This document shows, piece after piece, positions 7,337 to 7,660 of a DNA stretch of 7,660 nucleotides. The stretch's first letter is position 1; every line of letters starts with the position of its first letter. A program made the position numbers and the translations under genes. Source of the stretch: Candidatus Omnitrophota bacterium (GTDB lineage Bacteria > Omnitrophota > Omnitrophia > Omnitrophales > Danuiimicrobiaceae); assembly GCA_016206955.1 (NCBI GenBank), contig JACQQO010000022.1:1-7660 (forward strand), in the 5' to 3' direction. The notes beneath the pieces are model-generated. The model was not told the DNA's origin and ran no database searches. It worked only from the letters and a program-made list of their open reading frames with translations.

Positions 7337-7538
7337 TCAGCCGCCGCCGACAAAATAAACAATTTCAACTGTATCATTTTCACCTAATTGCGTCTCAGAA
7401 TAACTTTCTCGATTCACCACTTTTTGATTGAGTTCCAACACTACTGATTTTTTCTTCAATTCGAAGAACTGAAGCAAAGCTTCAAGCTCTTACAGCAACA
7501 TTAGGCTCTCTAAAAGGCAAGTTATTTGATATGAAGGT
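7337..7538 (-). pseudogene. thiS: Frameshifted thiS-like sulfur carrier protein
   Basis: ThiS is a small ubiquitin-fold protein whose C-terminal Gly-Gly is made into a thiocarboxylate to supply sulfur for the thiamin thiazole ring. From 7489 to the TGA at 7339-7337 the frame reads 50 residues typical of its C-terminal three quarters: LEALLQFFELKKKSVVLELN, NQKVVNRESYSE, and the tail ENDTVEIVYFVGGG. Upstream in this frame a TAA (7492-7490) blocks it. The missing N-terminal strand appears in another frame: FISNNLPFREPNVAV (7535-7491). The two parts join if one base near 7490 is skipped, giving about 64 residues, the family length. The N-terminal part has a TGA at 7541-7539 and no ATG or GTG; only a TTG at 7520 follows. 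It is therefore either decayed or affected by indel errors. It lies 17 nt before topA, so it was probably cotranscribed. MoaD or another GG-ended carrier is less likely, given VEIVYFVGGG. Confidence 0.75.
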
Positions 7539-7621
7539 TCAAACAAGATCTGCCAAACAAGCCAAACCCAAAGTATCCCAGGAAGCAAGAAGGGTTGGTG
7601 TATCAAAGGAGACGGAGCTTT
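7539..7621. other. Right flank with no assignable gene
   Basis: I see no recognisable protein, tRNA, TPP riboswitch (no CTGAGA-type core) or convincing promoter here. A plus-strand frame is open from before ATG 7531 to the window edge (MKVQTRSAKQAKPK..., 43 codons seen, rich in Lys and Arg). It has no clear Shine-Dalgarno, reads straight through the terminal palindrome, and matches nothing I recognise. It could be the start of a small gene that continues beyond the window, but chance is as likely. Confidence 0.3.
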
Positions 7622-7660
7622 CTGTCATTGCGAGCCCTGAAAGAGCGAAGCAATCTACAG
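7622..7660. repeat. Short interspersed imperfect palindrome (CATTGCGAG...GCGAAGCAATCT type)
   Basis: The ends are inverted relative to each other: CTGTcATTGC on the left and GCAATctACAG on the right, around a centre containing GAGCCCTGAAAGAGCGAAG. From memory, closely similar 'GTCATTGCGAG...GCGAAGCAATCT' units are scattered in many copies between genes in a wide range of environmental bacterial genomes. They behave like REP or small MITE-like elements. Only one copy is visible here, and it reaches the window edge, so it may be one arm of something longer. A REP-like element is the best call; an attachment site or terminator is possible. Confidence 0.6.

Noticed and set aside
7452..7484. Two small hairpins (TTCTTC-AATTC-GAAGAA and TGAAGC-AAA-GCTTCA), a possible terminator
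   Set aside because: Both lie in thiS-like coding sequence. Neither strand has a U-run in the right place after the stem, so they are probably incidental to codons for FFELKKK and LEALLQ.
7485..7660. A TPP riboswitch upstream of thiS
   Set aside because: None of the conserved TPP aptamer core motifs is visible on the minus strand in this short flank.

Overview
The window carries one tightly packed block of genes, all transcribed on the minus strand. Read in the direction of transcription (right to left) it holds: a damaged thiS remnant, topA, xerC, waaA, lpxK, and a long open gene that fuses a lipid A acyltransferase to an ELM1/GtrOC1-type putative glycosyltransferase and runs off the left edge. 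I read no convincing protein gene on the plus strand.

The lipid A/Kdo genes show a Gram-negative, LPS-making (diderm) bacterium. Start codons are mixed (TTG for topA, GTG for waaA), Shine-Dalgarno sequences are recognisable, and genes overlap or lie a few bases apart. The sequence does not fix the taxonomy. The gene content and the short interspersed palindrome at the right edge would suit an uncultivated lineage such as Omnitrophota or another deep-branching diderm group, but that is a weak inference.

Layout. 7539-7660: short flank with no assignable gene, ending in a 39-bp imperfect palindrome of the dispersed 'CATTGCGAG...GCGAAGCAATCT' kind. 7337-7538: thiS with an intact C-terminal half and tail (VGGG) but a frameshift and no usable start. 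5235-7319: topoisomerase I, with an in-frame TGA exactly where the first cysteine of the second C-terminal zinc ribbon belongs; the frame continues for 60 family-like codons to a TAG. 4323-5207: XerC recombinase. 3002-4309: WaaA, Kdo transferase. 1809-3005: LpxK, the tetraacyldisaccharide 4'-kinase. 1-1816: the acyltransferase-ELM1 fusion, incomplete.

How the genes work together: LpxK phosphorylates the lipid A disaccharide at 4', WaaA adds Kdo, and the acyltransferase half of the fusion adds a secondary acyl chain to Kdo-lipid A. The ELM1 half probably (inference) adds a sugar to the same inner-core molecule. topA and xerC, upstream in the same apparent transcript, handle supercoiling and chromosome dimer resolution. 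The two points most worth following are the UGA-for-cysteine in TopA and the acyltransferase-glycosyltransferase fusion.
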